From a virus: DNA of 26,809 bases. Every line of letters starts with the position of its first letter. The first letter of the stretch is position 1. The stretch spans positions 1 through 26,809 of the IMG/VR virus record IMGVR_UViG_3300026518_000051; one strand, 5' to 3'. The notes beneath the pieces are model-generated. The model was not told where the DNA came from, did not search any database, and saw only the letters and a list, made by a program, of their open reading frames with translations. Below, in pieces: positions 1 through 9,327 of the stretch. The position numbers and the translations under genes were made by a program.

Positions 1-1530
1 ATTTAAAGAGTTACCTTGGTGCTTAATAATATTGTATAAATCACTATCTCTAGTAACATTCTCCATAAACACATCGGCTCTACGACTAATATCTTTGAGT
101 ATTAGATTTCTAGCTTCCGGATTATGAATAATGAGTTTGAACGTATTAGTTTCATTTGCTGTACCTATTGTTTGGTCAGTTAATCTAATAACATCCATCA
201 TATTTAGGATACCATTGTCTGCACCCTCTTTAAAACCATTAATCATATTAACTACATCTTCATCAGTATAACCATGCATATGCTGAATAGTTCTTAACTG
301 TTTGCGATATTTCTTAGGCATTTCATCAATAGTAGTAAATACCCTAGTACTACCACCTTTAGCTGCATCAGCATATATGTTACCAGCAGTTTTAAGTACT
401 TTACCAATAGTTCCAGCTACACCAGCATATGTAATAGCTTGTGCCGCCGCTTGCTTTTTACTATATCCCTGAGCTCTAGCTAAGGCATAGTCTGCTGGCA
501 TTGGCGCAAGTGCAAGGGCAATTAATGAAGATGGATTAAGCATAGCCATACCTGCAGTAGGTGCATAAGGTGCTATATCACTAATTGGATTAGATGTACC
601 ATATGTTTCTCTATAAGCTTGCTTAGCACCTTCTATCTCACCAGCTAATTCTTTTAAATCTGCTTGGCTAGTATTTAATTGCTTCTTAACTTCAGGTGCA
701 GATGCCACTATATTACCTACACCACCACCCACGGCACCTAATACTTTAGCAGTTGTAGGATTAGCTTCTGCCAGATCCGCTAAATCACTAATTAGTATAG
801 TACCCTGTAATTCTAACTCTTTAGCTGCCGTTAAAGTAGGTTGAGCTATACCTTCATTAATAGTCTTAAACAATTCTAATGCTGTAGATTTAAGAGCATG
901 CTTATCTATCTGACCATTACTAAGGCCTCTACGAGTATTAATAGCATTCTTAATATCTAACATAGTACCTCCAGCATCCTCTATGGCTTTAATAGCTGCT
1001 TGTCTAGCTTGGCCATTAGTAGCACCTTGCTCTTTGTTTTCTCTTACTATTTTGTTGAAATATCCTGTTACAGACTCTTTGGTAAATTTTTCACCATCAA
1101 ACCAATCAGGTACTATGTCTTCTTCTAGGTCGCTTTCATGGTTAGCCATCCCTTTCCAATAGTCTCTACTTTCATAGTTGGCTTTCTTTATAGCTGTATC
1201 TACTCTATTTATACGAGCTAAAGCTTCCATATTACTATTCATCTTAGATAGTTCAAAGGTCTTATTACCGTCTGGTGCATTATCCGGATTACCGACGTTT
1301 TTATCTAGGAAATTAGATACAATACCTGGCTGTTCTTTAGATGGCCCAAACATTGATAAGTCTTCTTTACTAGTACCTGAACCAGGCTGAACAGAGTTTA
1401 CTTGTTCTACTATAGGTGTAGACTCCGTTAGCTGAGGTCCAAAGGTATCTACTGCCTGAGGATTACTAGATTGTGGGTTATTTTGAGGAGTAGGAGCATC
1501 TTTAGCTCCAAACATTGATAAGTCTTCCAT
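1..1530 (-). CDS. Internal virion / ejection-like protein, 3' part beyond window
   Basis: An open frame of 510 codons starts with ATG at 1530 and reads without a stop to base 1, so the C-terminus is missing. The start is backed by AAGGAG just upstream and a TAATG overlap with the preceding gene. The first 65 residues are Pro/Gln/Asn-rich and low complexity, with the motif EDLSMFG at residues 2-8 and again at 56-62. The rest is Ala/Lys-rich and helical-looking, with a Gly/Val-rich stretch (GAVGGGVGNIV) and an Ala/Pro-rich hydrophobic stretch (LIALALAPMPADYALA) in the middle. It is the last visible gene of the late operon, after portal and a Gln-rich protein, where podoviruses encode proteins ejected with the DNA. 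I recognise no named family. The ejection role is inferred from position, size and composition; a structural protein of another kind is possible. Confidence 0.6.
   Translation of the reverse strand, partial: MEDLSMFGAKDAPTPQNNPQSSNPQAVDTFGPQLTESTPIVEQVNSVQPGSGTSKEDLSMFGPSKEQPGIVSNFLDKNVGNPDNAPDGNKTFELSKMNSNMEALARINRVDTAIKKANYESRDYWKGMANHESDLEEDIVPDWFDGEKFTKESVTGYFNKIVRENKEQGATNGQARQAAIKAIEDAGGTMLDIKNAINTRRGLSNGQIDKHALKSTALELFKTINEGIAQPTLTAAKELELQGTILISDLADLAEANPTTAKVLGAVGGGVGNIVASAPEVKKQLNTSQADLKELAGEIEGAKQAYRETYGTSNPISDIAPYAPTAGMAMLNPSSLIALALAPMPADYALARAQGYSKKQAAAQAITYAGVAGTIGKVLKTAGNIYADAAKGGSTRVFTTIDEMPKKYRKQLRTIQHMHGYTDEDVVNMINGFKEGADNGILNMMDVIRLTDQTIGTANETNTFKLIIHNPEARNLILKDISRRADVFMENVTRDSDLYNIIKHQGNSLN
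1346..1527 (-). repeat. 20-bp direct repeat encoding a repeated EDLSMFG peptide
   Basis: Twenty identical bases lie at 1346-1365 and 1508-1527, in the same reading frame of the minus-strand gene. They encode the DLSMFG motif at the extreme N-terminus and again about 54 residues later. A weaker echo (VDTFGP) lies between them. This looks like a duplicated short linear motif inside a disordered N-terminal tail. Confidence 0.7.
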
Positions 1531-3209
1531 TATTGCTCCTTAGTATATCCATTTTTCTGCAAATACAGATTATATGTTTCTGGTGTTACTTTATCTCCAT
1601 ATTGGGCTTTAAGCTCATCAAATGATTTAGGTTTGCCTTTAGGCAATGGCTTTAACTCACCTATACGTTTTCTAACACTATTCATATCCTCGAATGGAGT
1701 ATAAATAGCTCCTCGTTTACCTAAATTTTCACCCTCTCTAAAATATGCTGTAGAAACGAAATCTAGTAAGTTTTTAACTTTCATTTCTGCAGTAGCCGTA
1801 TTATCAAAGTATGATTTTTTATACGCACCTTCTAATGACTCTCTATCTGCATTAGATGCTTTAGCACCATATAATGCTTTAACTATCTGGCCTACAATCA
1901 TAGCTTCTTGACCTTTTAGTTTAAGTCTAAAATTTACATCGCTTCTAATTTTATCATTAGCAAGATATCTATCTACTTCATCAGGTGCCATTTTAAATAA
2001 ACTATTGATAGCTGAGCCAACAACGTCCATTCGTAGACCAGCTTTAACTGCTTGGTCAATAGTATCACGCATATCTAAAATAGCATTAACACCATTAGTT
2101 TTATCCATAAAGTTTACTACATCTTTATCAAGTTTCTTGTCTATACTACGAACATGTAGTTCAGCTTGTTTAGCATTGTCAGGTAGTATATATGTCCCAT
2201 TATCTTGCTTGCTTTTAATAATATAGTTGCCTAAGGATGTTGCACTATCCTTAATTTCTGTCTTACCAGATGCTGCTACCATAGCACTTCCACCTAATAC
2301 ATCAACTAAAGCTCGTTCACTAGGTGATAATTGGTCCCCTTTATTCATTTTTTGATATATAGGAGCTAAAGCCTTAAATTTAGACTGCCAAGAGTACCCG
2401 CTGCCAGATGCATCAGAGTTATCTTTACCCATTACAGCTCTTGCATATTGCTTAATTTCATCCGTAGATGGAGTCTTACCTTGTGCCTGTTGCTGTTTAA
2501 TCCAATCATCTAGCATACTAGCTGATGTAGGATTTTTAGCAGCTACTGGTGCTTTATACCAACCTGCTATAATTTCATTCATTCTTTTAGCTTCAGATGG
2601 CATAGCACTAGCTAAACCAGTTAGTGCAGCAATATCATGGAAGCCTACAACATCACCCTTAGGAGTTACTATTAACATACCACTACTTGACATAGAGTTT
2701 AGCTTAGTATAATCATCACGAATAGCATTCTGGCGTGCTTGCTCCATTTCATTAGGGTCTAACTCATTAGGAGCTCTATACTTCTTCTTACCATCTACTT
2801 CCTCAACAATATAAGGCTTAGTTGCCATACCTTTAGCTTGAAGATATTGTAAACCTTTTTCTCTTTCATCAGCATCACTACTAGAGAATAGCTTCATAGG
2901 AGGTTTGCCTGTTTGAAGATTTAGTTCTTCTAGCGCTTGCTCAGATGTATCTCTATTACTATCAGAGAATGCCTTTGCTATTGACTTATACATAGATACT
3001 TTTTTCTGCTCCTTTATGAGGGAATTTTGTGCATCTATCTTATGCTCAGTTTCTTGCAATTTAAGGTCATTTAGAGTCATCATTTGTTGTTGACTTTGTT
3101 GTTGTGCCTCAAACTGTTGTTTTTGCATTTTTAGTTGCTCTTGTTTTGTCTGTCTATTCTGCCCTTGTTCGTAACCTTGAACAAATGCACCTGGATTAAA
3201 GCCAATCAT
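1530..3209 (-). CDS. Gln-rich internal virion-like protein
   Basis: This 559-residue protein starts at ATG 3209, overlapping the portal stop as TAATG, with GGAGGGAAC as ribosome binding site. Residues 1-70 begin MIGFNPGAFVQGYEQGQ and continue as a Gln/Lys/Met-rich helix likely to form a coiled coil. The remainder is charged and helical-looking, with no membrane segment or catalytic motif that I recognise. A start of the type GFNPGAFVQGY followed by a Gln-rich helix is common in phage proteins coded just after the portal. It lies between portal and another large uncharacterised protein, so an internal-virion or ejection role is likely by position. The function is inferred, not shown by a motif. 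Confidence 0.65.
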   Translation of the reverse strand: MIGFNPGAFVQGYEQGQNRQTKQEQLKMQKQQFEAQQQSQQQMMTLNDLKLQETEHKIDAQNSLIKEQKKVSMYKSIAKAFSDSNRDTSEQALEELNLQTGKPPMKLFSSSDADEREKGLQYLQAKGMATKPYIVEEVDGKKKYRAPNELDPNEMEQARQNAIRDDYTKLNSMSSSGMLIVTPKGDVVGFHDIAALTGLASAMPSEAKRMNEIIAGWYKAPVAAKNPTSASMLDDWIKQQQAQGKTPSTDEIKQYARAVMGKDNSDASGSGYSWQSKFKALAPIYQKMNKGDQLSPSERALVDVLGGSAMVAASGKTEIKDSATSLGNYIIKSKQDNGTYILPDNAKQAELHVRSIDKKLDKDVVNFMDKTNGVNAILDMRDTIDQAVKAGLRMDVVGSAINSLFKMAPDEVDRYLANDKIRSDVNFRLKLKGQEAMIVGQIVKALYGAKASNADRESLEGAYKKSYFDNTATAEMKVKNLLDFVSTAYFREGENLGKRGAIYTPFEDMNSVRKRIGELKPLPKGKPKSFDELKAQYGDKVTPETYNLYLQKNGYTKEQ

Positions 3210-5062
3210 TAGTTCCCTCCTGTTGGTATTTGTAGTTGTTGTGATTTAGGCCCACCACCGTTAGACCCACCTAAAGCTTTACCCATTATAGCTTGCATAT
3301 CTCCACCTGTTTGAGCTAGTGAAGGGTCCATTTGACCTTGGCTAACTAGTTGTGCTGTTTGTGCAAGTACTTGAGCAATGTCTTGGCTATTTTTAGTACC
3401 AGTCTCACTAATTTGTAGTGCAGCAATTTTATAATATCCTGCTGGATTAGTCTGAAGTACAGCTTGACCAGTAGGACCATTTAAGAATGTCTCAAATAGT
3501 AACTGGTTTTGCTCAGCTGCATTATCATATGGTACAGTCTCTATTTTAATGTCTACATCTAAGAATTGTACATCAGTATCTGGGTCATTTAATGGTGTCA
3601 TCATAATGTTACCATTAGCATCTTCCATAGGTTTACCGGTGGCTGGGTCTATCTCTTCATCAAACACTGGAGTAGCTGAGCCGTCCGGCTTAGGCATTAA
3701 TAGCGGCTTATTAAGTTCCACATATCTATCACCATTAATTCTATCTGAAAGTCTAATAATTTGATTAGCTGTATAGTATTGCTGGATAAGTTTAACTATA
3801 TCTTCACCGATCATCTTATATAAAAACTGCATACGTTTAACTAATACAGTTAGTTGTGACTTAGATGAATTTTGTTGTAAATTTACTTTACGTCCACTAT
3901 CTGATGCAAATGCTTGGCCTAGAAATGAGTCATTGACACCTAAGACAGTTTTAATGCGCGCTAAGCCTTTATCGATAATGCTATACTGTGCTAGTACATC
4001 TCTACTAAGGTCTTCTACTTTTACACCTTGTATATCTTCTACTATAACCACGGCATTTACCTTGTTGAATGCTTCTTTAAATTCATCAACATCACCAACT
4101 GCATCTCGCTCTATCATAGCCTTCTTAGTATTAATAAGTAATTGTATTTGAATTAATGCCTGGTTGATTGCTTTTTGGGTTTCAACTATCTCTCTAAATG
4201 CACCATAAAATTCAGCTTTATCACTATGGTTTAACATAACTACGCGATATGGGTTAACCTTAAACGGTACCTTTTTCTTCTCTAAGATAATATTATTGTG
4301 CCATACTATAGACCAGAATGTATCCCCATCTCGCATTATAGTATGTACTACTAGATAGTTATTCCACTCTTTAAATTTACCTCTCAATCTAATACCATAT
4401 CTATTCTCAAAATCAGCACCGTTATCTTCAACTCCTGCTGTACTGTATGACTCTGCAACTTTAGTACCTCTACCTTTATGGTTTTCAGTAGACACATTAG
4501 GCCATCTAGTATTAAACTCTTCTTCATCCACCCATCGCCATCTTGATGTAAATCTAGCATCTGACATGTCATCCAGTCTAGCCATAGGATCAGTTTTTAA
4601 TTCATGTGCAGGTACGTGGGATATTTTAATCTCTTTAACAGCTCTACCAAAGGCATCTTTATTATTAGTATCTACTACTTCATAGTACACGCCCATCTTG
4701 CCTATTAACAACCCATCTAGTTCTACTTTAGATACTTCAGTTTCAAATTCATTACTATCTAGTGTATATTGAATAGTATCGTTCAACACAAGAGCTGCTG
4801 TAGGATTACTAGTATGCCTAGGTCTAGCTATAATAGTATTTACTACTGAGTCAAAGTATCCAGTGATAGCGTTACTAAATGTTTTAATTACATTAAACGT
4901 TTCTACAGGCTGGCCTCTAGTATTTAGCACATCAATCTCTGCCTGTGTATATTGTCGATTATGATACATATCGACAATTTCTTGTGCCTCTACATCACTA
5001 GCTAGATATACATCACGGGATATAGCAAATGCATCTTGTAAGTTTTCTATTGTAGGTTTCAT
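3209..5062 (-). CDS. Portal protein, P22-like
   Basis: A 617-residue protein that should form the dodecameric ring at the capsid vertex through which terminase packages DNA and on which the tail is built. Recognisable P22-like portal features include the N-terminal segment with YTQAEIDVLNTRGQPVETFN, then FSNAITGYFDSVVNT, and the central helical segment FREIVETQKAINQALIQIQ, followed by conserved helices towards a Gln/Gly-rich C-terminus (LGGSNGGGPKSQQLQ). Its length is near that expected for this family (P22 gp1 is somewhat longer). ATG at 5062 follows the ejection-like gene by three bases. Unusually, the portal lies far downstream of scaffold and capsid in this operon, rather than just after terminase; terL is on the other strand. 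Confidence 0.9.
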   Translation of the reverse strand: MKPTIENLQDAFAISRDVYLASDVEAQEIVDMYHNRQYTQAEIDVLNTRGQPVETFNVIKTFSNAITGYFDSVVNTIIARPRHTSNPTAALVLNDTIQYTLDSNEFETEVSKVELDGLLIGKMGVYYEVVDTNNKDAFGRAVKEIKISHVPAHELKTDPMARLDDMSDARFTSRWRWVDEEEFNTRWPNVSTENHKGRGTKVAESYSTAGVEDNGADFENRYGIRLRGKFKEWNNYLVVHTIMRDGDTFWSIVWHNNIILEKKKVPFKVNPYRVVMLNHSDKAEFYGAFREIVETQKAINQALIQIQLLINTKKAMIERDAVGDVDEFKEAFNKVNAVVIVEDIQGVKVEDLSRDVLAQYSIIDKGLARIKTVLGVNDSFLGQAFASDSGRKVNLQQNSSKSQLTVLVKRMQFLYKMIGEDIVKLIQQYYTANQIIRLSDRINGDRYVELNKPLLMPKPDGSATPVFDEEIDPATGKPMEDANGNIMMTPLNDPDTDVQFLDVDIKIETVPYDNAAEQNQLLFETFLNGPTGQAVLQTNPAGYYKIAALQISETGTKNSQDIAQVLAQTAQLVSQGQMDPSLAQTGGDMQAIMGKALGGSNGGGPKSQQLQIPTGGN

Positions 5063-5065
5063 TTA

Positions 5066-5869
5066 CTATCCTTGTAGTCCATTAGATGCACCCCAGGATG
5101 CTATTTGAGATGGTGATAAGTTCCCATAGTTATTAGTGCCATTAATAGCTCCCATTGAAGATAAACTAGTGCTACCCCCGAATGTACTATTACCGAAGCC
5201 ACCACCTAGCATATATCCTCCAAGCTGCATCATGCCGCTACCGAATTGGCCCCAGCCTTGAGCATTATGCATACCTATTTGAGCTTGCATATTTCCACCT
5301 TGTTGTACCGTATTTGCCATATTGTTATTGCTATTGACTATTCCTGCCGCTTGGCCATTAGCAACATTTCTAAGATTATTTTGCTGATTAGTACCCCAAT
5401 TAAGCCAGTTCATTTCTTGCTGGTTGTATTGATTTACAGCATTTTGTCTGTTCTGACCTAATAATTGCTCTCTAGCACTCTCAAGAGCTAGCTGGGCTGA
5501 TGCATGTTGGCCTGAACTATACATCCCATTATTACTAAACATAGCATCTACATTCTTTTGAGTTCTCTGGTATTGGCTCTCAATAGCTTCCTTGCCCTGA
5601 AGCTGAAACATTTCAGGAGATATGTTGTTGTAGTATTTAGCTAAGTTGTCTCTTATAGGACCAAATATATCCTCCAACTGAGCCACATCCTGCATATTCT
5701 TTTCATAGTTTGCCATCTGAAAGTCCATACCTTGCTGCTGCTGTGCCAGTGATGCTGCAGTTCCCTGGGCTTGCTTATCTGCAGCATCACTAGCTGCCTT
5801 ATTACTCATATAAGCCGCACCTGCTGCGCCTGCCGCAACTACTACGGCTGCTGTTATTGTACCTGACAT
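5066..5869 (-). CDS. Ejection-like virion protein with N-terminal hydrophobic helix
   Basis: This 267-residue protein begins with an Ala/Gly/Val-rich hydrophobic helix (about residues 4-25), then a Gln-rich helical segment (AAS...LAQQQQGMDFQMANYEKNMQDV), a central region with ALESAREQLLGQNRQNAVNQYNQQ, and a Gly/Asn/Gln/Ser-rich low-complexity C-terminal half. That layout resembles small DNA-transfer or ejection proteins (P22 gp7, T7 gp14-like) that enter the host envelope at infection. The ATG at 5869 lies 16 bases inside the end of the SET-domain gene, with AGAGGAGA as ribosome binding site. It precedes the portal by three bases. The ejection role is inferred from architecture and neighbours; I cannot assign a named family with certainty. 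Confidence 0.65.
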   Translation of the reverse strand: MSGTITAAVVVAAGAAGAAYMSNKAASDAADKQAQGTAASLAQQQQGMDFQMANYEKNMQDVAQLEDIFGPIRDNLAKYYNNISPEMFQLQGKEAIESQYQRTQKNVDAMFSNNGMYSSGQHASAQLALESAREQLLGQNRQNAVNQYNQQEMNWLNWGTNQQNNLRNVANGQAAGIVNSNNNMANTVQQGGNMQAQIGMHNAQGWGQFGSGMMQLGGYMLGGGFGNSTFGGSTSLSSMGAINGTNNYGNLSPSQIASWGASNGLQG

Positions 5870-6588
5870 GAAATCTCCTCTTTAAGTTTTGTAATGTTGT
5901 CACCATAATCTACAGTAAATTCAGTATCTATTTCTATATCTGTTATAGCATATACTGTCATTACCCCATCATTGAACTCCATTCTAGTGTTAGGGTTATC
6001 TGAATGATTGACATATCTACCTAGTTCAGAACGAATACCAGCCTTGCTGGCTACACCAATGTATTCTCCAGCATAAATATATCTATCAGAGAATAAACCC
6101 TTGCCATGTATAGGACTATCCTTGATAGTATAAATGTTTAAAGGCTCATATGTGCTATCATCAAATGAAATAGCATCTACATGCTCCCTTGTCAAACCAT
6201 GATTAGCAAGCATCCAATTAAACTTGTCCTCCTTAATGGTCATAAACTCATTCTCTATTTCATCTATGTCTTTGCTGTCAGTAGGAAATATGTTATGAAC
6301 TACGCATTTAGTGTATGCGAAACCTACCTTCCTACTCCCATCTAAACTCTCAAATGTAGTTGGAGCTTCTATTAATCTACTCTCATTACCTATTCTAATC
6401 TGCATAACGCCTTGAACAAGAGTAGTTAGGTGCTTAGTTTTATGCCCTGCACCTAAAATGATTGAACCTGCTGGTACTATCATCTCACGTATGCACACAC
6501 CATCACTAAAATAGTGGTTAGTTTCCGGCTTAAACTCCTGGCCATTATTGAGTAACACTTTTAATGGTTCAGTTATATCAGCATTCAT
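5854..6588 (-). CDS. Cupin-SET fusion, putative protein lysine methyltransferase
   Basis: A 244-residue two-domain protein. Residues about 33-105 look like a small cupin barrel: a promoter-proximal strand run REMIVPAGSIILGAGHKTKH offers H49 and H53, with H98 further on as possible metal ligands. Residues about 151-230 form a compact SET domain: HGKGLFS (161-167) for the S-adenosylmethionine loop, RYVNHSDNPN (191-200) with the NHS core, and EFTVDYG (223-229) with the expected catalytic Tyr228. SET enzymes transfer methyl groups to protein lysines. The inner SET region is short, about 80 residues against the usual 110-130, and no Cys-rich post-SET is seen. ATG 6588 has AGGAG upstream and overlaps the previous stop as ATGA. 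Sitting among virion genes, it may modify a virion or host protein; the substrate is unknown. Confidence 0.85.
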   Translation of the reverse strand: MNADITEPLKVLLNNGQEFKPETNHYFSDGVCIREMIVPAGSIILGAGHKTKHLTTLVQGVMQIRIGNESRLIEAPTTFESLDGSRKVGFAYTKCVVHNIFPTDSKDIDEIENEFMTIKEDKFNWMLANHGLTREHVDAISFDDSTYEPLNIYTIKDSPIHGKGLFSDRYIYAGEYIGVASKAGIRSELGRYVNHSDNPNTRMEFNDGVMTVYAITDIEIDTEFTVDYGDNITKLKEEISCQVQ

Positions 6589-6746
6589 TTTGTTAGCTCC
6601 TGCTTTAAATATGAGACAAAAGAGGCATAGTTAGGTTGATTACAAGCTTCAACTAGGGCTAATCTTATTATCTCTAATGCATCAGCAACCTGTTGATTAA
6701 ATATCTGCTGCAATTCTGGTTCCTCATTACTAGGTATATCAAGCAT
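6585..6746 (-). CDS. Small hypothetical protein, 53 aa
   Basis: A 53-residue frame fills the gap between the nozzle gene and the cupin-SET gene. Its ATG (6746) overlaps the nozzle stop by 8 bases, and its TGA overlaps the next ATG as ATGA, so translation is probably coupled on both sides. The protein is acidic at the N-terminus (DIPSNEEPELQQ) and otherwise a predicted helix ending LKQELTK. It is too short for most ORF callers but leaves no unused bases. I recognise no family and see no membrane or metal-binding motif. Confidence 0.7.
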   Translation of the reverse strand: MLDIPSNEEPELQQIFNQQVADALEIIRLALVEACNQPNYASFVSYLKQELTK

Positions 6747-9264
6747 TAGATCTCCCTTTTACAGAATACTCAATACCATGCAGCTTATCACATCCACTAA
6801 CCTCAAATTGGATAGAGTATCCTTTATTTTGCTCATTCGGAATGCCTATGATTGTTAAAGGCTCTACTATTGCTGCATTGCTTATAACTGCTACATCATC
6901 AATGTACACGGTTATAAAGCCTTTGCCCTCTAAGTTAACCCTTACTTTATCATACTCTTTTAGATTGGTAGTAGTTCCATCTACAAGTTTACCTGAGCGG
7001 TAAGACATTGTTCTAAGTGTCTTATTGGTTGAAAGCACTCCCGGCAATTCCCCTATTGACGTGAACACTATTTCTTCCCTACTACTATTAACAGAGCCAT
7101 AAAGTCTACCATCAATAGAACCTAGACCGTCTACTCCCTCAGCAAGTATATATGTAAACGTACTGTCCAGCATATTTAATCGAAGTATTCTACTATCGTT
7201 AAGTAACAGAAAATAATCCTCACCTACCACTGCAGATGATACTATGTGACCGACCATGTTTATTATACCTAGTTTCGCATAGCTTATAAGTTTAACTGTT
7301 CCACCATTAGTGACAATTATACCTTCAGCGCTTGCACACAATACTGAGCCTTGCCACTGCTGTATAGACTTAAAATCTATACACCCTTGGGAATTTGAAA
7401 TAGCTCTAAATGTAAAGTTATCACTTACTGTATTAGCTAATACATAAGTCTTGTGACTAGAAAACACTATTAGCCCGTTAGCAGATGATGCTAATCCTGT
7501 AATGGAATAACTATGGTTAAGGAAATTTAGACTGTCCCATGCATTGGGATTACCTAGATTTGACCAACGAAGAGTGAAATACTCATCTAAATTAACAGTA
7601 GTGTCATCATATACAATCCAACCTAAGTCCCTATAAACTATTCTACTTGCATTATCTACTGTCTGGCCTTTTAGGTCACCAGTAGTATATGTGTATGGTG
7701 CTGACAGCCCGCTAACTACATAGTAGTCTTTGTAGTTAGGAGTGCCAGCTGGATACTCACTAGTGCTGCTAGGGGTATACACTGTGTTAATGAATGTAAA
7801 ATCTTTTGTAGCACCAAACAATCTGCCTTTATGCTCAGTGAAGAACATTATATCTTCTGGTACAGCACCTAATGTTCTAGGAGGCATAAGTTTGCCTAGT
7901 CCCTCTATTAATGAGGAGTCTTGAAATGTTAGAGGTGTATCTAAAATGTTAAACTGCTTAACAAACAGAAATGATGTACCTCCACCATACAATCCTGAAT
8001 TACGTCGATACAAGTTTAGCAGGTGTGTATCGGCATTAGGTTCATCTAGCTTAGGTATGTTTACGGTTATAGCCTCACCAAAAGAGTTTATTATATCACT
8101 AATAGGTCCTGCAGTAGTCTCATTACCAGTAGTGTTCTCAAATGTTAGGGCATATTCAAATGAACCAGCAAGTGATTTATTCATTGGAGTAGTTAAGTCT
8201 AAATCACCACCTATACCATTAGCCACAGTAGATGAAAGTTCATATACTAGTGGAGTATTCTTGAACCACTTACTCTTCTCTATTACCTCGTATCCGTCAT
8301 ACTTAACAGTAAACTTCACAAAATATTTATAGCCATCCCCTGCAGGGCCATACCAACCCATATCAAACATTTTCATTCCAGCAATTCTGGTATCATCCCT
8401 AGTAGCTAAGTGTATTGTTACACAGCAGGCACCATCAGCAGCTGTATCAGTACTTACTGTGCCTTTAGCAAAATCTAATATATTTGACTGCGGTTCAGTG
8501 AATACCTTACCTGGATGAACTTTAGCCGTACCATCACCTAACCACTCTATTGTACAGTGTGCAATTGCAGCATATAATCTACGTACATCCCTACCATAAG
8601 GTATTCTACTATATCCTGCATAGAAATGGAAGTCCCTAATAATGCCTCCAGCATCACTACCCTTAAGAAGATAGAACTTATTACCTACTAATCTCCATAT
8701 ACGTACTATATTTGGAACAGCTGAGAAATCTACATCCACTGCAGATTGATTATGATTGCTATCACTAATCACTCTAACTGATTGGTACATTATATTTCCT
8801 GAACCATCATCAGTTTTAATCAAATACACATAGGCAGTATCAGCTTGTAATGCTCCATCCTCATTAGGATAGTTATATTGAAACGTTACTGTACCATCAG
8901 CAATGGTTATTAATTCAGTGGTTACTGGTTCACTAGGTGAAGCTATGCCCATTTCATACCATTCTATTGAGTTGGTACCTAGTGGCTTACCCAATGTATA
9001 TCTAGGTGACTTACCGTCAGATTTGAATAAGTAATCATGTACTTTGGCAAACTTTACAAGTTTACCATCTACTGATATAGTTCTGTTCTTGTAGTCTATA
9101 AATACAGGATGAACATTATCCTCTACATGGTATGAATGAGGTAAAGATGCCAAAGAACCTGACACTATGTCAGCATCCACAATATCAGCGGCTTCATTTA
9201 GTGCTAACTTGTGTAAGTCTTTTAAAGTGTTTACACCACCATTAAATAAATTCAGTTCTGGCAT
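6739..9264 (-). CDS. Tail nozzle / beta-propeller tail protein
   Basis: This 841-residue, beta-rich protein probably forms the nozzle or hub at the distal end of the short tail, the role of T7 gp12 and P22 gp10. Features seen include an N-terminal segment on domain-assembly helices (KDLHKLALNEAADIVDADIV) and a C-terminal series of blade-like repeats: FTEHKGRLFGATKD, LRWSNLGNPNAWDSLNF, then ITGLASSANGLIVFSSHKTYVLA and QGSVLCASAEGIIVTNGG. The RWS.. .NP..WDS..F followed by a GLIVFSS..TY block is the typical signature of these propellers. It is larger than P22 gp10 and near T7 gp12. A dedicated promoter with two TAAGATT boxes lies just upstream (9285-9315), with ATAAGGATG before the ATG at 9264 serving as ribosome binding site. 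Confidence 0.8.
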   Translation of the reverse strand: MPELNLFNGGVNTLKDLHKLALNEAADIVDADIVSGSLASLPHSYHVEDNVHPVFIDYKNRTISVDGKLVKFAKVHDYLFKSDGKSPRYTLGKPLGTNSIEWYEMGIASPSEPVTTELITIADGTVTFQYNYPNEDGALQADTAYVYLIKTDDGSGNIMYQSVRVISDSNHNQSAVDVDFSAVPNIVRIWRLVGNKFYLLKGSDAGGIIRDFHFYAGYSRIPYGRDVRRLYAAIAHCTIEWLGDGTAKVHPGKVFTEPQSNILDFAKGTVSTDTAADGACCVTIHLATRDDTRIAGMKMFDMGWYGPAGDGYKYFVKFTVKYDGYEVIEKSKWFKNTPLVYELSSTVANGIGGDLDLTTPMNKSLAGSFEYALTFENTTGNETTAGPISDIINSFGEAITVNIPKLDEPNADTHLLNLYRRNSGLYGGGTSFLFVKQFNILDTPLTFQDSSLIEGLGKLMPPRTLGAVPEDIMFFTEHKGRLFGATKDFTFINTVYTPSSTSEYPAGTPNYKDYYVVSGLSAPYTYTTGDLKGQTVDNASRIVYRDLGWIVYDDTTVNLDEYFTLRWSNLGNPNAWDSLNFLNHSYSITGLASSANGLIVFSSHKTYVLANTVSDNFTFRAISNSQGCIDFKSIQQWQGSVLCASAEGIIVTNGGTVKLISYAKLGIINMVGHIVSSAVVGEDYFLLLNDSRILRLNMLDSTFTYILAEGVDGLGSIDGRLYGSVNSSREEIVFTSIGELPGVLSTNKTLRTMSYRSGKLVDGTTTNLKEYDKVRVNLEGKGFITVYIDDVAVISNAAIVEPLTIIGIPNEQNKGYSIQFEVSGCDKLHGIEYSVKGRSNA

Positions 9265-9284
9265 CTAGACATCCTTATTTCTTT

Positions 9285-9315
9285 ATTATATCCAAATAAT
9301 CTTAAAATAATCTTA
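9285..9315 (-). promoter_or_regulatory. Internal late promoter with two phased TAAGATT boxes
   Basis: On the minus strand a perfect TATAAT (9290 to 9285) is preceded at exactly 14 bp by TAAGATT (9304 to 9298) and at 25 bp by a second TAAGATT (9315 to 9309), an 11-bp phase. The distal box overlaps the stop codon of the upstream 208-residue gene. The same geometry is present at the scaffold and RHH promoters. It should give a separate transcript for the nozzle gene and those behind it. Confidence 0.65.
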
Positions 9316-9327
9316 AACTAGTTTAAG
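9312..9327. other. 16-bp perfect palindrome at the end of the 208-aa gene
   Basis: CTTAAACTAGTTTAAG is fully self-complementary and covers the last codons and stop of the upstream gene. It overlaps the distal promoter box, so it may be an operator rather than a terminator. There is no loop long enough for a good hairpin. Confidence 0.45.

Noticed and set aside
7946-8332. 128-codon plus-strand frame inside the nozzle gene
   Set aside because: Shadow frame opposite a well-supported gene, no ribosome binding site and no recognisable protein pattern.
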